64,000 nt of DNA from Acanthaster planci (lineage: Eukaryota; Echinodermata; Asteroidea; Valvatida; Acanthasteridae). The stretch covers positions 857,017 through 921,016 of the forward strand of contig NW_019091455.1 in assembly GCF_001949145.1 (NCBI RefSeq), given 5' to 3'. The position numbers and the translations under genes are program-made. This document shows, in pieces, positions 51,801-64,000 of the stretch; the first letter of the stretch is position 1, and the number at the start of each line of letters is the position of its first letter. The notes under the pieces were generated by a model that did not search any database, was not told the DNA's origin, and worked only from the letters and a program-made list of their open reading frames with translations.

Positions 51801-54800
51801 TTTTTAATTCTTTTCCCTTAGTTCTGTCCTTATTGAAAATGATGGAAAGGTTGCCAACCGTTTCCTAGTCGATGACTGTCTGTTGAAGAACAGTCACAAT
51901 TAATGCTGTGATCTCTTCGTCTTGCAGTCTTTTCGTGTCAGTGATCAACATGTTGCCAAATACAAAGAGATCATTAAAAAAAATCTTAAAAGATATTCTT
52001 ACACGTTTGCTGTAAATTAGAACCACCGACTATTTTAGCTTCCACGTTTGACAGAGGTAATTAATCGGAGAGGAAAAGCAAACTCAGACAGAAAAGAAAA
52101 TGGTTAAACGGCGCTCTGAGAATAACCCAAATTAAATTAATTACCACTTCCTGTACAATTTGTGTATGATAATTGATACGAAATTTCACGGGGACTAATT
52201 GATTACGCCCCATTAAATACACCTATAATACACTGCCATTCCAAAGCTCAATGTATTCAGTAAAAATTGTACTCCGAAATAATCGTTAGAAAAGCATTTT
52301 TCGAAGTATCCAGTGCGAAAGTTGTGCATTTTGGGTGTGGTTAATTGGCAGTTCCAAAGCCCTTTTTTTAATGGATCTATACAAGCTAGTCTAAAGCAAC
52401 TTATTATTATGCAAGCCAGTGTATAGTATTAGTTAAATATCAAAGGTCGTAAACTGCACCGCAAATCGAGGTCCGAAACATCAATTGAGTAAGATCTACC
52501 CGGCTGCCCCCCTCCTATGCACATTGGAGGTTTCTGGCGCCTTTGACGTCAATATTGCGGACGTCAGAGAATTCAAAGGTAACTTTATAGAATGGAGGGC
52601 ACATTGCCTGTCTCCACCACCGCCCACACAGGGTGCTGGGAAGGGCAAAAGCATGACGTAATTTTGGTCGTGTACTCATTGGATAGAGTTTATTTGAACA
52701 ATAACAAACGCAAACGCCTCCCCGTGCGCATGACACGATCGCACGGTATGGGAGAGCATTTAACCCACAAATGCCTCGCGCGACAGTCGCTGTGTAGTAT
52801 TTCCTTCGCAAATTTGGTGAGTGGCGTTTACCCTTCCAAACACCCTTTAAGGGTGGTGGGTGACAAGCGAAGGAGGGCATGAGCAGGGCTGGGATAGCGT
52901 GGTAAAATGCCGGTCCATTTCCATGACTGACGCAAGGCAGATCCCCTTCCCCCTTCACTTCTTCCAACATTCTACCAAGCACCCACGGCCTCAGCAGGGT
53001 GCTTGTTCAGGTGCCAAGGCCCTGTTCATTCCAAAATCATGTTCCACCCTCGAGGCGTGATGTACGGAAAAAGATACGACAGAGCAGAGTGGGTTCTTGT
53101 CTGCACCGTTAAACACAAGGTACGATTCCTCCCCAGGTCCGTCCCATCCCAGCACCACCTGTAGACCCAACTGATAAGTTCCTGTTGCTAACACAATCGC
53201 TGTGTTGTGGGACGCGCATCGTGCGCGCTGGAGTTGCGCAAAGTTGTCCAGGACAACTGGTGCAATGTCACCGTTATCTCACTGTTGGGAGTTTCCTGGG
53301 TTTCTACCAACCACGTGGCCAGATTCCTCCATGGTCCAATGAACAAGTAATTTGATTGCTCTATATTAATGTATGCGACTTCCACGTAAACACCCAGCAA
53401 AAAGATACTTATAGGCCGTGTTGTGCGTCATAAAGTTCTCCCGCAACTCTCTTCGATCCAACTGTCTCTTGAGCGTCATGCGACGTCCCAATGCGGCTTT
53501 TCTGTCAATAGTTATACTCTTTCCACCACGGCCTGGAGGATTACGTGAAATAAACAGGATCTGCGGGTATTGTACTTTGTACTTAGAATGAAAAACGTGT
53601 CATGTACTAAGGTGTATAGTGCTGCCGGTACATGGCGTACTTAGGAGAGGATGGAAGGTTCAGCAGATGGCTATTCAGCTGCGGATAAGCAATCTCTATC
53701 AGAAAATGAACTCTGCTGTCACGGGTGGAATTACCTGCTCTGCGTTCCCATGGAAATGGATCCTGGCTTAGCATGTTATCCATTCACTGACTAAAGTGAA
53801 GTGAACGTGTTTGTGAATGCCCCAATGAATTTAAAATAGCAATTAATTCCTTTATCCAGACAAAGTATTCAGAAAACCAATTAGCAATACTTACAACGCA
53901 ATGCATGCAATGCATATTTCTATAGCATTTTACGTCCATTGTTAGATAACCATACTTCAACACTGGAATTCCATAGGCGGCCATATCTTTGTTGTGCACC
54001 CAGACGGCATTGTCACACTTTACAGTTTCTGGAATACAGACTGTCGTTCAACCTTCGTATAAAACCCCCAGAAGGTTTGGATTCGGGAAAAGCAATTTAA
54101 CGACAACAACAGCTGCTGACAGAAAAGCCACAAGTTCTAAACTAGTTAAAAAGACGTTTATGATAATTTGATCTCCGTTTTCTTGTAGATACCTTAATGG
54201 CCGACCGCAATACCTGTGTTCACTAGTACCTTCGCATTCGCTACTGCCGTGCACTGAGTGTAGTAGTTGCCGAAGAAAATTGTGTTTAATTAAAGGAAAT
54301 AGTCTGGAAAAGATCCGCCATATTAACCAGCGAATGCTCGGGCCCTGTTAGATAATGTAAAACAGTATACCTAAAAGGCTTAATCGTCCGCTTCGTGTGT
54401 GTAGTGCTATATTTTGACTGTCCACAGTAGTAACGTGTAGTGCTAACAACTATACAGAGTGTGTCAGGTGAAACTATTTGATGTATATCATGCTCGACCC
54501 CATTCGTGGGTATAGGGTGTTTTGGGGGTTAAAAAGGTGAAAGTAATATAATGAAGCATTCTATTTGCATTACTGTGAAGTCCTGTGACGCCTAAATCAA
54601 TGATTGTATTAAGTCCAGCAGTATAAGGGAATGCTAAAAGATGTGTAGCTTGAAAAGCAACCGGATTTTGACCGTGGATAATGAGTTGTATCTTCGTTTT
54701 GAACATTCGGATGAAAATGTGAGATTTCTGTTTCAAAATGAGGAAACCACAAAACGCAAATATTTACTGAATTTAAGTCCGATTGTGAACAGGTGTTATC

Positions 54801-55104
54801 TTGCCGTGGCCAAAATAATTGAAGATTGATATCCACGAGTTTAGTTGTAAAGTAAATGTAAAAGACTCATTTGATATCACCCACCACACTATTTAACGTC
54901 CAATTATTCATGCCACTATATACCACCGTCAAGTGATTTCGACACAATTTTCAACATACACAAAAGAGAACAGGTTGATAGCAACTTCAAATAGAATCAC
55001 ATCTGGTACACCAACAGCGAAAAATACAACTGCAAATCCGTCTTTATCCACAGTTACAAGTTCGAATTCCTCCCGAAACCACAACTCTGACCACCACCAT
55101 AACT

Positions 55105-55134
55105 GCAACCATAAACACTGCAACCATAAACACT
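55105..55134. repeat. 15-bp tandem duplication
   Basis: GCAACCATAAACACT occurs twice in a row (55105-55119 and 55120-55134), flanked by further AACTGCAACC-like words. It gives an Asn/His/Cys-rich reading in one frame and is not evidence of a gene. Confidence 0.85.
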
Positions 55135-56092
55135 GCAACTGGGCCCCAAGCAAAGAATGCCATACGTACAACTACCCTTGCAAAGACAACATAATGCAAC
55201 GTGGTAATCAAAAAAGAACCAAACAAGAGCTGCAGGGGCGGCCATAAGAACAACTGAAGCACAGAAGTTGGTCTTAAAAAAACAGAATACAACAAATAAA
55301 AATGTAATGTTATGTAGGAATTTTAGGAAATCAATACATTTGCTCTAGACGAGGAAATGGTTTTGTAGTAATCAGTATTCCAAAAGCTGCAAAAAAGTCA
55401 CATTGAGGTCCAGCATTGAATTATTCTTGTATGAACACAGTTAAGAAAGAACGTGAAAAGTCCACGCAATCCAAACAACAAGTGGAGAAATATTGAAGTT
55501 CTCGTCGTACGAAGTGCCGTCAGTGTTATTTTTTTCGTTGTATACATGTTCAGTGTTTCAGAACAACAACACATTTTTAATGAGCGTGAAGGGAAGACCT
55601 CATTAAACCTTTCCACCATATTTACATCAGTAGTAATGATATGCGATCCAGTCTATTAACACTTCAGTCATTGGCCTGAAAATCAGGGATTTAGCTAATC
55701 ATTTTACCTACAAATCTATCAAAATGGTAGAATCCATGTAAGTTAATTAAGGTTTTATTTATGTTTTTATAAATATGCATTATTTATATATTATAACTAT
55801 TATTGTTGTGTTGTTGTTGTTATTTGTTTATTTATTATTTGTTCATCACTTGCGAGGAATATTGCCACCTGAATGTAAACCACATTAAAAGCGAGGGCGC
55901 TCACACGCAAGGGTTTTCGGGACAACAGAGAATTAACCTCACCCATCTCGAGGCCCTCTACACAGGGTGCTTTCGAGTGGCTTCCGAGGCCCCCTGATCT
56001 GGAATTGGCCATTGGTTTTGTGTGTCAAACAAACGAGCCTTTAGCCACGAAGTTAAAACCAAATCAACCCGTGGAAGCTATACTCGAACGCA

Positions 56093-56340
56093 GTCACTAT
56101 AAAGGAACTCTCTAAAGGCAAAAGAATGAAAAACATAAATCCACTAGAAGAGTCAAAGAGCGTAAACCCAACTAAAGGAGGGAAAAGTCACTATAAAAGA
56201 GAACTCTTGTAAAGGACAACTCGTTCTCGAGTTGTTTTTTAAATGGCTCCCAGGCAGAGTGGAATTTTCACTGTTTTGGAGTGGTTTTAACTCCTTTGGA
56301 GTGGTTTTATATAAGGAACTCACTCTTTTTTGAGAGTGAG
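56093..56340. repeat. Composite of short repeats and hairpins
   Basis: GTCACTATAAA occurs at 56093-56103 and 56187-56197. TTTGGAGTGGTTTTA occurs at 56275-56289 and 56295-56309. CTCACTCT / AGAGTGAG pairs at 56319-56326 and 56333-56340. The 56093-56340 block is flanked, at 55893 and 56529, by GAGGGCGC words in opposite orientation. It may be an old non-autonomous element of about 640 bp, but no clear ends are visible. Confidence 0.4.
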
Positions 56341-59300
56341 GCTTTCAATCTCTTGCATTTAGAGAGAAGTACTGGCAGCTAGGCTGATGTCATCCCACGA
56401 GTAAAGTGTATTGGTAGCTTATATGATTTTTTCTCACTGATTAGACAAGATGCGCTTCATTTAAATCGGTAATTGCTCTAAATGGGGTGAACTGGACATG
56501 TAACTTCCGATATAATTCATTTAGAACAGCGCCCTCGCGTGTGCTCATTTCAGTCCAATTTAATTTCTATTTTATTTCTGTGCAAGTTCCTTTAGCATCG
56601 TCCAAAATAAGTCCAAGGTAGCCTTGTCCGTCAGGCAATTACACGTGAAAAAGATATACAGCACTTGAATGACAGGAGGCCAGAAAATGCTCGCCCTTTT
56701 GTCAGCAACATCTTCATCAGACGCAATGAGTAAGGGCGCGATGAGGCAGGTGGTGGAAGGGAAGGAGGGCAAATCTGAAAAAAAGCGGGGGGTGGAGGGA
56801 GTGAAAAAAAAAGAGGAAAAGGAATGAAACCGCCAATTTTTCTCGACAGTACCTTGGAACTGACGTCTGTCTAACATTCATGGTTTGTCACTCCCCCCCC
56901 CCTTAAAATCCTGGTGACGTTCAAGTCTTCAGGTCACAGCTTCGCTACACTCTAATATTAAACTTAAACCTTACCTGGAAATACTCTGAACCCTACGTCT
57001 GCGTTTTACGAAGTAGTTGCTGCTATAAAAGCTTTTGTAAACTCTTTTACCTCCGTTAAGGCCGATTCACATTTGACGCAGAAGCGAACAGAAACCAGAC
57101 TTTGTTACGTCAGATCAAATATTCGCTCTGCCAATTTGCAAAACATGACCACATTGCAACTCGAGCGAAATGTTGCTGCAAATCTTTCCTGACGTCAATT
57201 CGCTTGGCTTTCATGGCCACCTATAGTATGCATCGGCCTGTAGTCGTTAAAGTTCTGCATAACTTTTCCACCGAATTTATTTGCGACTAAGATATTTCAA
57301 TCCCGGGTTTAAAAAGGGCTTAAAATATGCATTCTTATTTGAATGAGTCATTTCGACTCGCATTCTAAGCGTAGTGACTGAGCACTTTGTAACAGTTTGT
57401 AATGCTGTTGCTATGTTTGTTTCCAAGTATACATGTCTTTGGATTGAGGAATTGAACTATTAATCCGAATAATTGAAATTTTGAAAATAACACTCTCCCC
57501 AGGCTTGTTTGGTGTAAATTTTTGCATAGTGTTATTGGGAATTTGGCAATTCAAAACATTTTATTTTACAGATATACGCACAAAAGTAGTTTCTTTATTC
57601 GGATTAATTCTTCAAGTTGAATGTTTAATAGTAAGAAATGTATTGTGAAATGCTTTTTTCTGTTTTTTTTTTAAGATGATATCTCGAGAAGTTGGTGCAG
57701 AACTGAATATATGCCTTCCACGGATGCGTTGAGATCTCGTTGTAACTACCAAAAACGAGACAATCGGGCGCCAATTGAGATACGCAGGGTGAATCTAACA
57801 TTGCCGGTGTTGTACGAAATGTGGGCTCTCGTGAAATCTGGCCTTTGTCCCTTTATGGAAACCCCACGTCACTTACGCCTATTAACTGTCATCGTTTTAT
57901 GCGCACGCACCAAGTCATGCGCACTGCGGTCAGTGGGTTCATTTTTTCCCACAGGGTCCAAATTTTTACACTACAACGCCACGAAATGTCTTAGTCTAAA
58001 CATGATTCAGTAAAGTTGACACACTTTTTAAAAACTTTTTTTGGTACTTACATTTGCTTGTTTTACGAGAAGGTCGGTGTTTATATCTTTACCAGCGATC
58101 TGGGTACACCCTGCGTATACGTAGGCACACCATCAGCCTTGATAATTATCTCAAAGGCTTGGGACCGCTAAAAGTTGTCTAGAATGCTCGCCAGATTAGC
58201 AAAAGTTATGATCAGGCCTCCATACGGCGTACTCATAGAACTGTACTTTTCGGTACAAACTGCCATCCGGCAAAACATTCCTGTATAAACGTCTTTCGCG
58301 TTTCTTCTTTCTTTTTATATCTAACGGAAACAGGCCACAGAGGCCTGGGTGTTCATCGCTTCCTGCAGCCATCCAGAGCATTGCAGACATTTCTTATTTT
58401 GAGTCCCGAGCCTTGGCGATCTTGTCAAGGCTGTAGATGGCCAGGCAAACTCGTCGACAGGACGCACAGGCGCCTTGTTGCCAACGCATTTTGCCTTGTA
58501 AGTGTGTAGAGAGAGATGGATTAAGGTGATCTCTTTTCAATTTCGATCTTTGGTATCTGTATGGATGTCCTGTTTTTTCTAGAGATGGACCAGTGTTTAA
58601 TTTACTAACCACGCAGGTGTAACGTCTTGTTTTCTTAAGATGGTGGAACAGGAGCCCTAGTCTCCCTCCATTTTTAAAAAAAAAGGACAATAAAGTGAAC
58701 GTGGCACACTAGTTTTTCAGACTGGGGGCCGCTCTAGTGTGGTGGACTATGGAAAAAGGAGAACAAAAAGACAAATACCTCAAATCGATGTTGAAAGTTT
58801 TATCAGTATTGAGTGGCATTTTTTACGTTCAAAATTGCCGCGAAAAGGTGTAAGATACAAAAGTACTAAAAAATTGCAAAAGAACTATTTTGCTATACAA
58901 TAATAATACAATGCGGAACTACTAATGTATGATGACTTGATGATTTTACGACTCAGGGTACTTATTGCAGGATGTATTTTGACGGTGAAATCAGCGACTG
59001 TTTTGGAGTTTACTGGTAATATTGGACGGTGAATAATAACACTTGATAAATCACATACCTTGTACTGACATCATTCGCTGGTTCCCGCACAGAGTTGTTC
59101 CCCTCGTAGATTTCCATCGCTATTCGTTCTTTCCACGTGGATGAAAGAACGATAACGGGAGCCAGCAAAAACAGACTGGAAACGGACTATTTTAATGAAA
59201 TTGATAATAATCTGCAGCCGTGGACGGGAAGTGTGCGTGTGCATTATATGCAAATAGATGCAAATCGTATGCACTGTTTTGCATTTATGCGTATGTATGC

Positions 59301-60217
59301 TACTGTGTACCGGTTGTATGGTTGTTTGTCTCTGGATGCTGCAGCAATGTAACGTTCGACGTACGTGCTTGTTTGGCTTTGTACTCTATACTTAGTACTT
59401 TCATACAATAATATAAAATATAACAATAATTTATCATTGTTACGGAAATTTGAATTTGTGAAAAGGAATAAATATTGGTAATTGTTGATTATTGGTGTAC
59501 TATAGGGTACATGTTGGAATAACGTGTATGTAAACTGAAGAAAAAATAAAATGAAAAAAGACCATGGCTTGTCCGCACTTTGTCGTGTACTATTGTCGTC
59601 ATTGATTATTCACTGTCACGTGGTTTTGCTTGTTGTGTTGTACCAGTGGAAGACATTATATAAACTTTAGCTTCAGTGACGGCTACTGTGATATTCAGTG
59701 GAGTTTATGGAGTATTCAGGAATCTTGGGTGGTCAAAATGGGAACATTTTGAAAGTTTTCCTTCGATTTTTGTAATCAGTATAAAATAATTCTCCTTGGA
59801 AGGTGCTTGCACCGTTTCTATAGGGTTGGCACTTTTATTTCCTGAAATAAAACGTGGCAGCATTTCCCTTTGGAGCGAGTCGCAACCCCTCCGTGGTTAC
59901 CGCGCTCGTGGCAATTATTTATTACTTTCTTGAAGAGGTATTCTTTCAAGTTACTTACTCAACGTCCGCGCGGTTGTGTTGTCAGTCACTTAAGGTTGGT
60001 GTCGTGTTTGGTCAGTCTTTAATCGATAAAATGGACAAGTGTCTTCTTCCTGAATAAAAGTTTGTCGTTCAAACCTGTCTTGATTTCAGATATGTATAGT
60101 TTATCCCTTGGCTGATGATACAGACACACAACCGTTCGTGCAGGCGACTGCGCCGCAGAACACGAAGATGACGTGTTCTTTGCACCTGCAGAGTGAAACA
60201 TTTGTTCTTAGCTGTCA

Positions 60218-60232
60218 CCAACAGAGGGCGCA
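60218..60232 (+). promoter_or_regulatory. CTCF-like motif
   Basis: The 15-mer CCAACAGAGGGCGCA matches the vertebrate CTCF consensus CCASYAGRKGGCRSY at 13 of 15 positions. CTCF is conserved in bilaterians, so an insulator role is possible. A repeat-derived origin is also possible, because the GAGGGCGC core recurs in the window. Confidence 0.4.
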
Positions 60233-63200
60233 GTCAGTTAAAAAGTTGACCGGCCACGTAGTTCACAGTGACATGAAGGCTCGGTTGAACTCTGCTCGAG
60301 CTCGTAAAACTTTGTTCTCTGTGGAAAAGTGCATTGACGGAGCAATGAACCTTTGCTCACCCTTTTGCGTGATGCTGAGAAACCTCAGCCCCATCGAGAC
60401 TGACTCTTTTCTTACATTTGACTTTGTCCAACATTTTTACGGACTTCATATTGACACGAAACTGTCGTAAAATGAGAAACTACAACTTCCACTCAACTCC
60501 TAGGCGAGAGTCGTTAAAATATTCCCTGTAAGAGTAGGAACTGGTTTGGGGGTTCATTTTCGCAATTGAACTGTAAAATTTTGTTGCTTGTCTTGTGATT
60601 TTTAGCGTATGAGTCGTTAGTTGCAGATTTTGATGGCCAAGTTCATGGAGGACGTTTCCCGTAAGTTCGTCTGTTTTGTTTGGTTTATTTATACCTTTTT
60701 TAGTTTTAACTTCAATGTGTTGTGGCAGTCAAGGTCGATTATATGCGTTCAGTGTGTACCAACTTTTTTAGAACATGAAAACAGATCGATTAATTATTAC
60801 TTATTACTTACAGTGGTGGTCCTGATTGTATCAGCCATATTACGGGACATTTCAGTTCGATTTGCAAGGCCAACAAAATACAAGAAATCGGATTTTTTTG
60901 CGACGGGGCTGCTTCGATTACAAAATATCTTGTTCTTGTCTTGTCTTGTTAAAAGAATTCAACAAGACTTGAAATCAACCAAACCAATTTCCTGGTCCTT
61001 TTTGGAACCAATGGGCTGTTTTAACCTGCTGTGAAAAAGATACAGCTGTGTGTTATTAAACTGTTGTTATCAACGATAAGACTCAGCGGAGGGATCAGTT
61101 TCAAAACTTATCCGATTTATAGGACACACAATCAATTCTTGATGACCGTTGATTACGGTTATAAACAACCCCCCCTGACACAGCGTCATGCTGGTGGTAA
61201 ACTGGCTTCGGGGACAGCATAGTAAACATTTTGTGTCAAGAGAACTGACGAACAATAAAGCAAAAGTGATCGACTTTCCTAATACTAGTTCCAAAATTAA
61301 ACAATGTGGCTCCATCAAATGCATCACAAAGGTAAGCTGCCGGTATAAATGATACCTGCTTAGCCTTTTCTCTTCGTTTGTTTTTTTCTATCATTAGGCT
61401 GAATGTTGTGTACTAGTACACCATGACGTGTGACGGCAAATGCAGACGGATTATTGACATAACATGACATAACATAATGACATAATGTTTGTGCAGCTAA
61501 AATTGAAACCAGGCCAATATTTAAATGAAACGAGACAAGCTTCATGCGAAAAGCTAAGTAATAATATTCCATGGAAGAAAGCGAGAGCAAAGAAATTAAA
61601 CTATTCGAATTCTAAAATGTCAGTGTGACGTGCCGAACTCGGGAAATAGCATGCAAGCGTCTCAATTTAGCTACTTTGCCTACTTCAGTACAGTTCATAC
61701 AGTAAGTGCTTAATAAGCTATAGGTCGTGTGCGGCTAGACTGGTTCCCGACCTGCACATAGTCTCCAGACATCCTGTGAACGTAGGGACCGGTGAGGAAA
61801 CGGTGGCCAGTGCCCACTCAAGTAATCAGGAGCTGTTACAATACAATATTTTGGTTTTTCCTCTTTGTTACCAAAAATAACTTCACCGTAAATTGTTTAT
61901 GTATCTACAGTTTCACACAATAACCACTGGTTTGAAATGAAATGCTGTAATATGATTTATCCATGATAATCATTGAAAGATAAATTACTGTGATCAACAG
62001 AGGCTTAGAAAGGATAGGTACTTGCGTTTTATTTGCCTTCCTGTTGAAATGTAATTCATGTTAATTTAATTAAAACATTGCTATTGGCCTGGACAAAAAC
62101 TTAAATATTCAGTATCCAAATTGACAGAGCTAATCGCACACGTTAAACTCCAACTAGCTACCGGTCCCTATTTAACAGGGACTAGGACCAGTCGAGGATG
62201 CAGTCGACTTTCTGTACGGCGTGGATGTGCCAGCGAGTGGAGTGAGGAAAGGAGCACGCCAGTGGCTGCTTCATCCATGCTTTTTTTCCGACGGGTTGTG
62301 GCTGTGCACCTGCTATGATCAACCGCGAATGTCCAGGCTTCGTTAATTCAGTTAGCGTCTCCTATCTCTGCGTCTGACAACATCGGAGGGCAAGTTTTCA
62401 GAGAGCTCCAATCCAATTAATGAACTCTGTGGGGGTTGTGGAGCTAAGTGTTGTCCAAAACGTGCTTCCGTTCATACAGTGTCGGCATTTGAAGTGAAGT
62501 ATCCCTTAGAACTGGGTTCTCAACATTGTGACATAAGTTGCAAACATGCATGTATTGCATCGTATGCATTTTGTTTTTAGTGAATGGACTGACAGTCACT
62601 TCTTGGAAATCCTTTAATTTCTTCCTTGGAGGTGAAACATTAAGGATATGCACTGTTTTTATGTTTCTGTGAGGTTTCCAAGGACTGTATGGCTTTCCAT
62701 CATTGACCAAAATTACCAGCAGGTTGTTTGGTATATTGATTTAGAAAAAAAATTAATAAAAAATAATGATTTAGATTATTAAAGACAATTCAAAAGTGTG
62801 AATCTGCGGGAGTGTTAACAGATAGACTTGACGTGCCACAAAATAAGGCAAACGAATGCCGGTCGTGTCAAGGTTCGCAAGGCAAGCTGCGTTCAAAAAC
62901 AGTGGGAGTAGGCAGTAACAGAATCCATACTGAGCTGAAAATGGAGCCAGACCGACCAAATTTTGAGGCTAGAACTGGGGTTTACTCCGTGCTCCGGGGA
63001 AAGAAGCAAGGTTGCGTTCCAATGACAAATGTGTAATGTAGTACCGGGACAGGTCCTCCGTGGAGCGTAAACGAACGGCACGCCGTGTACATCGGGAAAT
63101 TTGGAGGGTACGTTCGTCCCTCATGTCTGCTGCGAATAGCGGGGTGGGGTGACTCTTAAGATGCGGTTGTCAAGGCAATTTCTAAAAAAATAGCCCGCAA

Positions 63201-64000
63201 CCCTAATTGGATAAATAGCAACTGGTTTAGGTGCTACTTACAACAAAGATACCGTGAATCAATTTACATAAACTATCCACAATCTCTTCATGAAGCGTTT
63301 TTGTCGATAGTCTTAACCGTTTGTTGTCTTGAAATCATTTTGTAATTGTTAAAATTATCGAAAGTCGTAGGAAGAATAACCTGTGAAAAACTATTGTTAA
63401 AAGTGAGTTTGACTGGGTGAAGACATTGCCTGACAACAATATCAGAATTGCAGAAAGGATTTTTTCCTCACTGACGACTTTAAGTGCAGCTAGTGTACGT
63501 TTTCATTTATTCTTTTGGATGTGTTAATGTATTTTTAATCTTCACTGTCCTTGAAGTGTTATGTACCATTGAAGAAAAAAATCATGCTCAACTTAATTAC
63601 TGCTCGATCGAATCTTGGAAAGTTGCAATGTACTGATGAAAAGCCGTTGTTTAGAGAAACGTCGCCTAGGGCCACGTTCCGGGATCGACAGTATTTCGAG
63701 GTGACAAAGAACGGTGCAAGCAACGCGGATTCATATTTGACACCTGTGCTCCCGGGGTTCGTTGATAGTGTTTTATCTCCTTGTGTCCTTTGAAACATTA
63801 AGCATGTTTCGATTAAACCTGGTGTGATATCAAGCATGGGCGGAAATCTCTCCTCGATCGTGGGGGGACATCCATTTACACTTTTTTGTGCACACCGTGT
63901 TTATTATCTTATTCCATTTATAAGTATTCAAAAGGGAAAATCCTCGATGCATCAATTCCTTCAGTATTTTGTTTTGCTTAAAAGATGAAGGGGGCATTCG

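Larger units (their letters stand above)
47663..64000. other. 3' UTR followed by non-coding DNA
   Basis: The 3' UTR of the gene starts at 47663. Possible poly(A) signals are ATTAAA at 47997-48002, 48206-48211 and 48948-48953, and AATAAA at 50147-50152; I cannot tell which is used. Beyond these, no open frame on either strand shows a recognised domain or paired splice sites. Small hairpins, duplicated words and a CTCF-like site are listed separately. Confidence 0.6.

Noticed and set aside
60108-60470. 120-codon open frame on the + strand
   Set aside because: It starts at TTG and not ATG, has no domain, and its sequence includes the CTCF-like site; not supported as a gene.
1-64000. CRISPR arrays, bacterial operons, rRNA genes, intact transposase or reverse transcriptase
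   Set aside because: No regularly spaced repeats with unique spacers, no operon-like coding and no conserved catalytic motifs of such enzymes were seen.

Overview
The window looks like nuclear DNA from an animal with large introns. It has canonical GT-AG splice sites, long AT-rich non-coding stretches, scattered short inverted repeats and microsatellites, and no bacterial-style gene packing. An unusual set of self-complementary words recurs: TACATGTA, TAGGCCTA, TACCGGTA and TGACGTCA. From general familiarity this suggests a marine invertebrate, possibly a deuterostome such as an echinoderm or hemichordate. That placement is an inference and is weak.

I can support one protein-coding gene, on the + strand. 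Five coding exons (8908-9082, 14716-14913, 45133-45300, 45877-46046, 47312-47662) join with matching phases (1,1,1,0) into a 353-residue protein. It has two N-terminal SAM domains (about residues 3-60 and 68-130), a basic linker, a retropepsin-like aspartic protease domain with an intact Asp-Ser-Gly-Ser site (D185), and an acidic, serine-rich, probably disordered C-terminus. I know of no described protein that combines tandem SAM domains with a retropepsin domain. This is the best candidate for an undescribed system: a cellular protease whose dimerisation could be driven by SAM oligomerisation.

Layout: 1-8,550 is upstream non-coding DNA, with TACATGTA-type words dense in the first 6 kb. 8,550-8,907 is a probable promoter and 5' leader (E-box, inverted CCAAT, TATA-like). 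9,083-14,715 is intron 1. 14,914-45,132 is a 30-kb intron 2 with CpG-rich blocks, two clusters of TGACGTCA sites, a long foldback element, a perfect 21-bp inverted repeat and one copy of a roughly 215-bp dispersed repeat. Introns 3 and 4 are short, and intron 3 holds a second copy of that repeat. 47,663-64,000 holds the 3' UTR of the gene and then non-coding DNA with small hairpins and a CTCF-like site.

No second gene, tRNA, rRNA, CRISPR array or intact transposon could be supported. The many other open frames look like chance openings in non-coding DNA.
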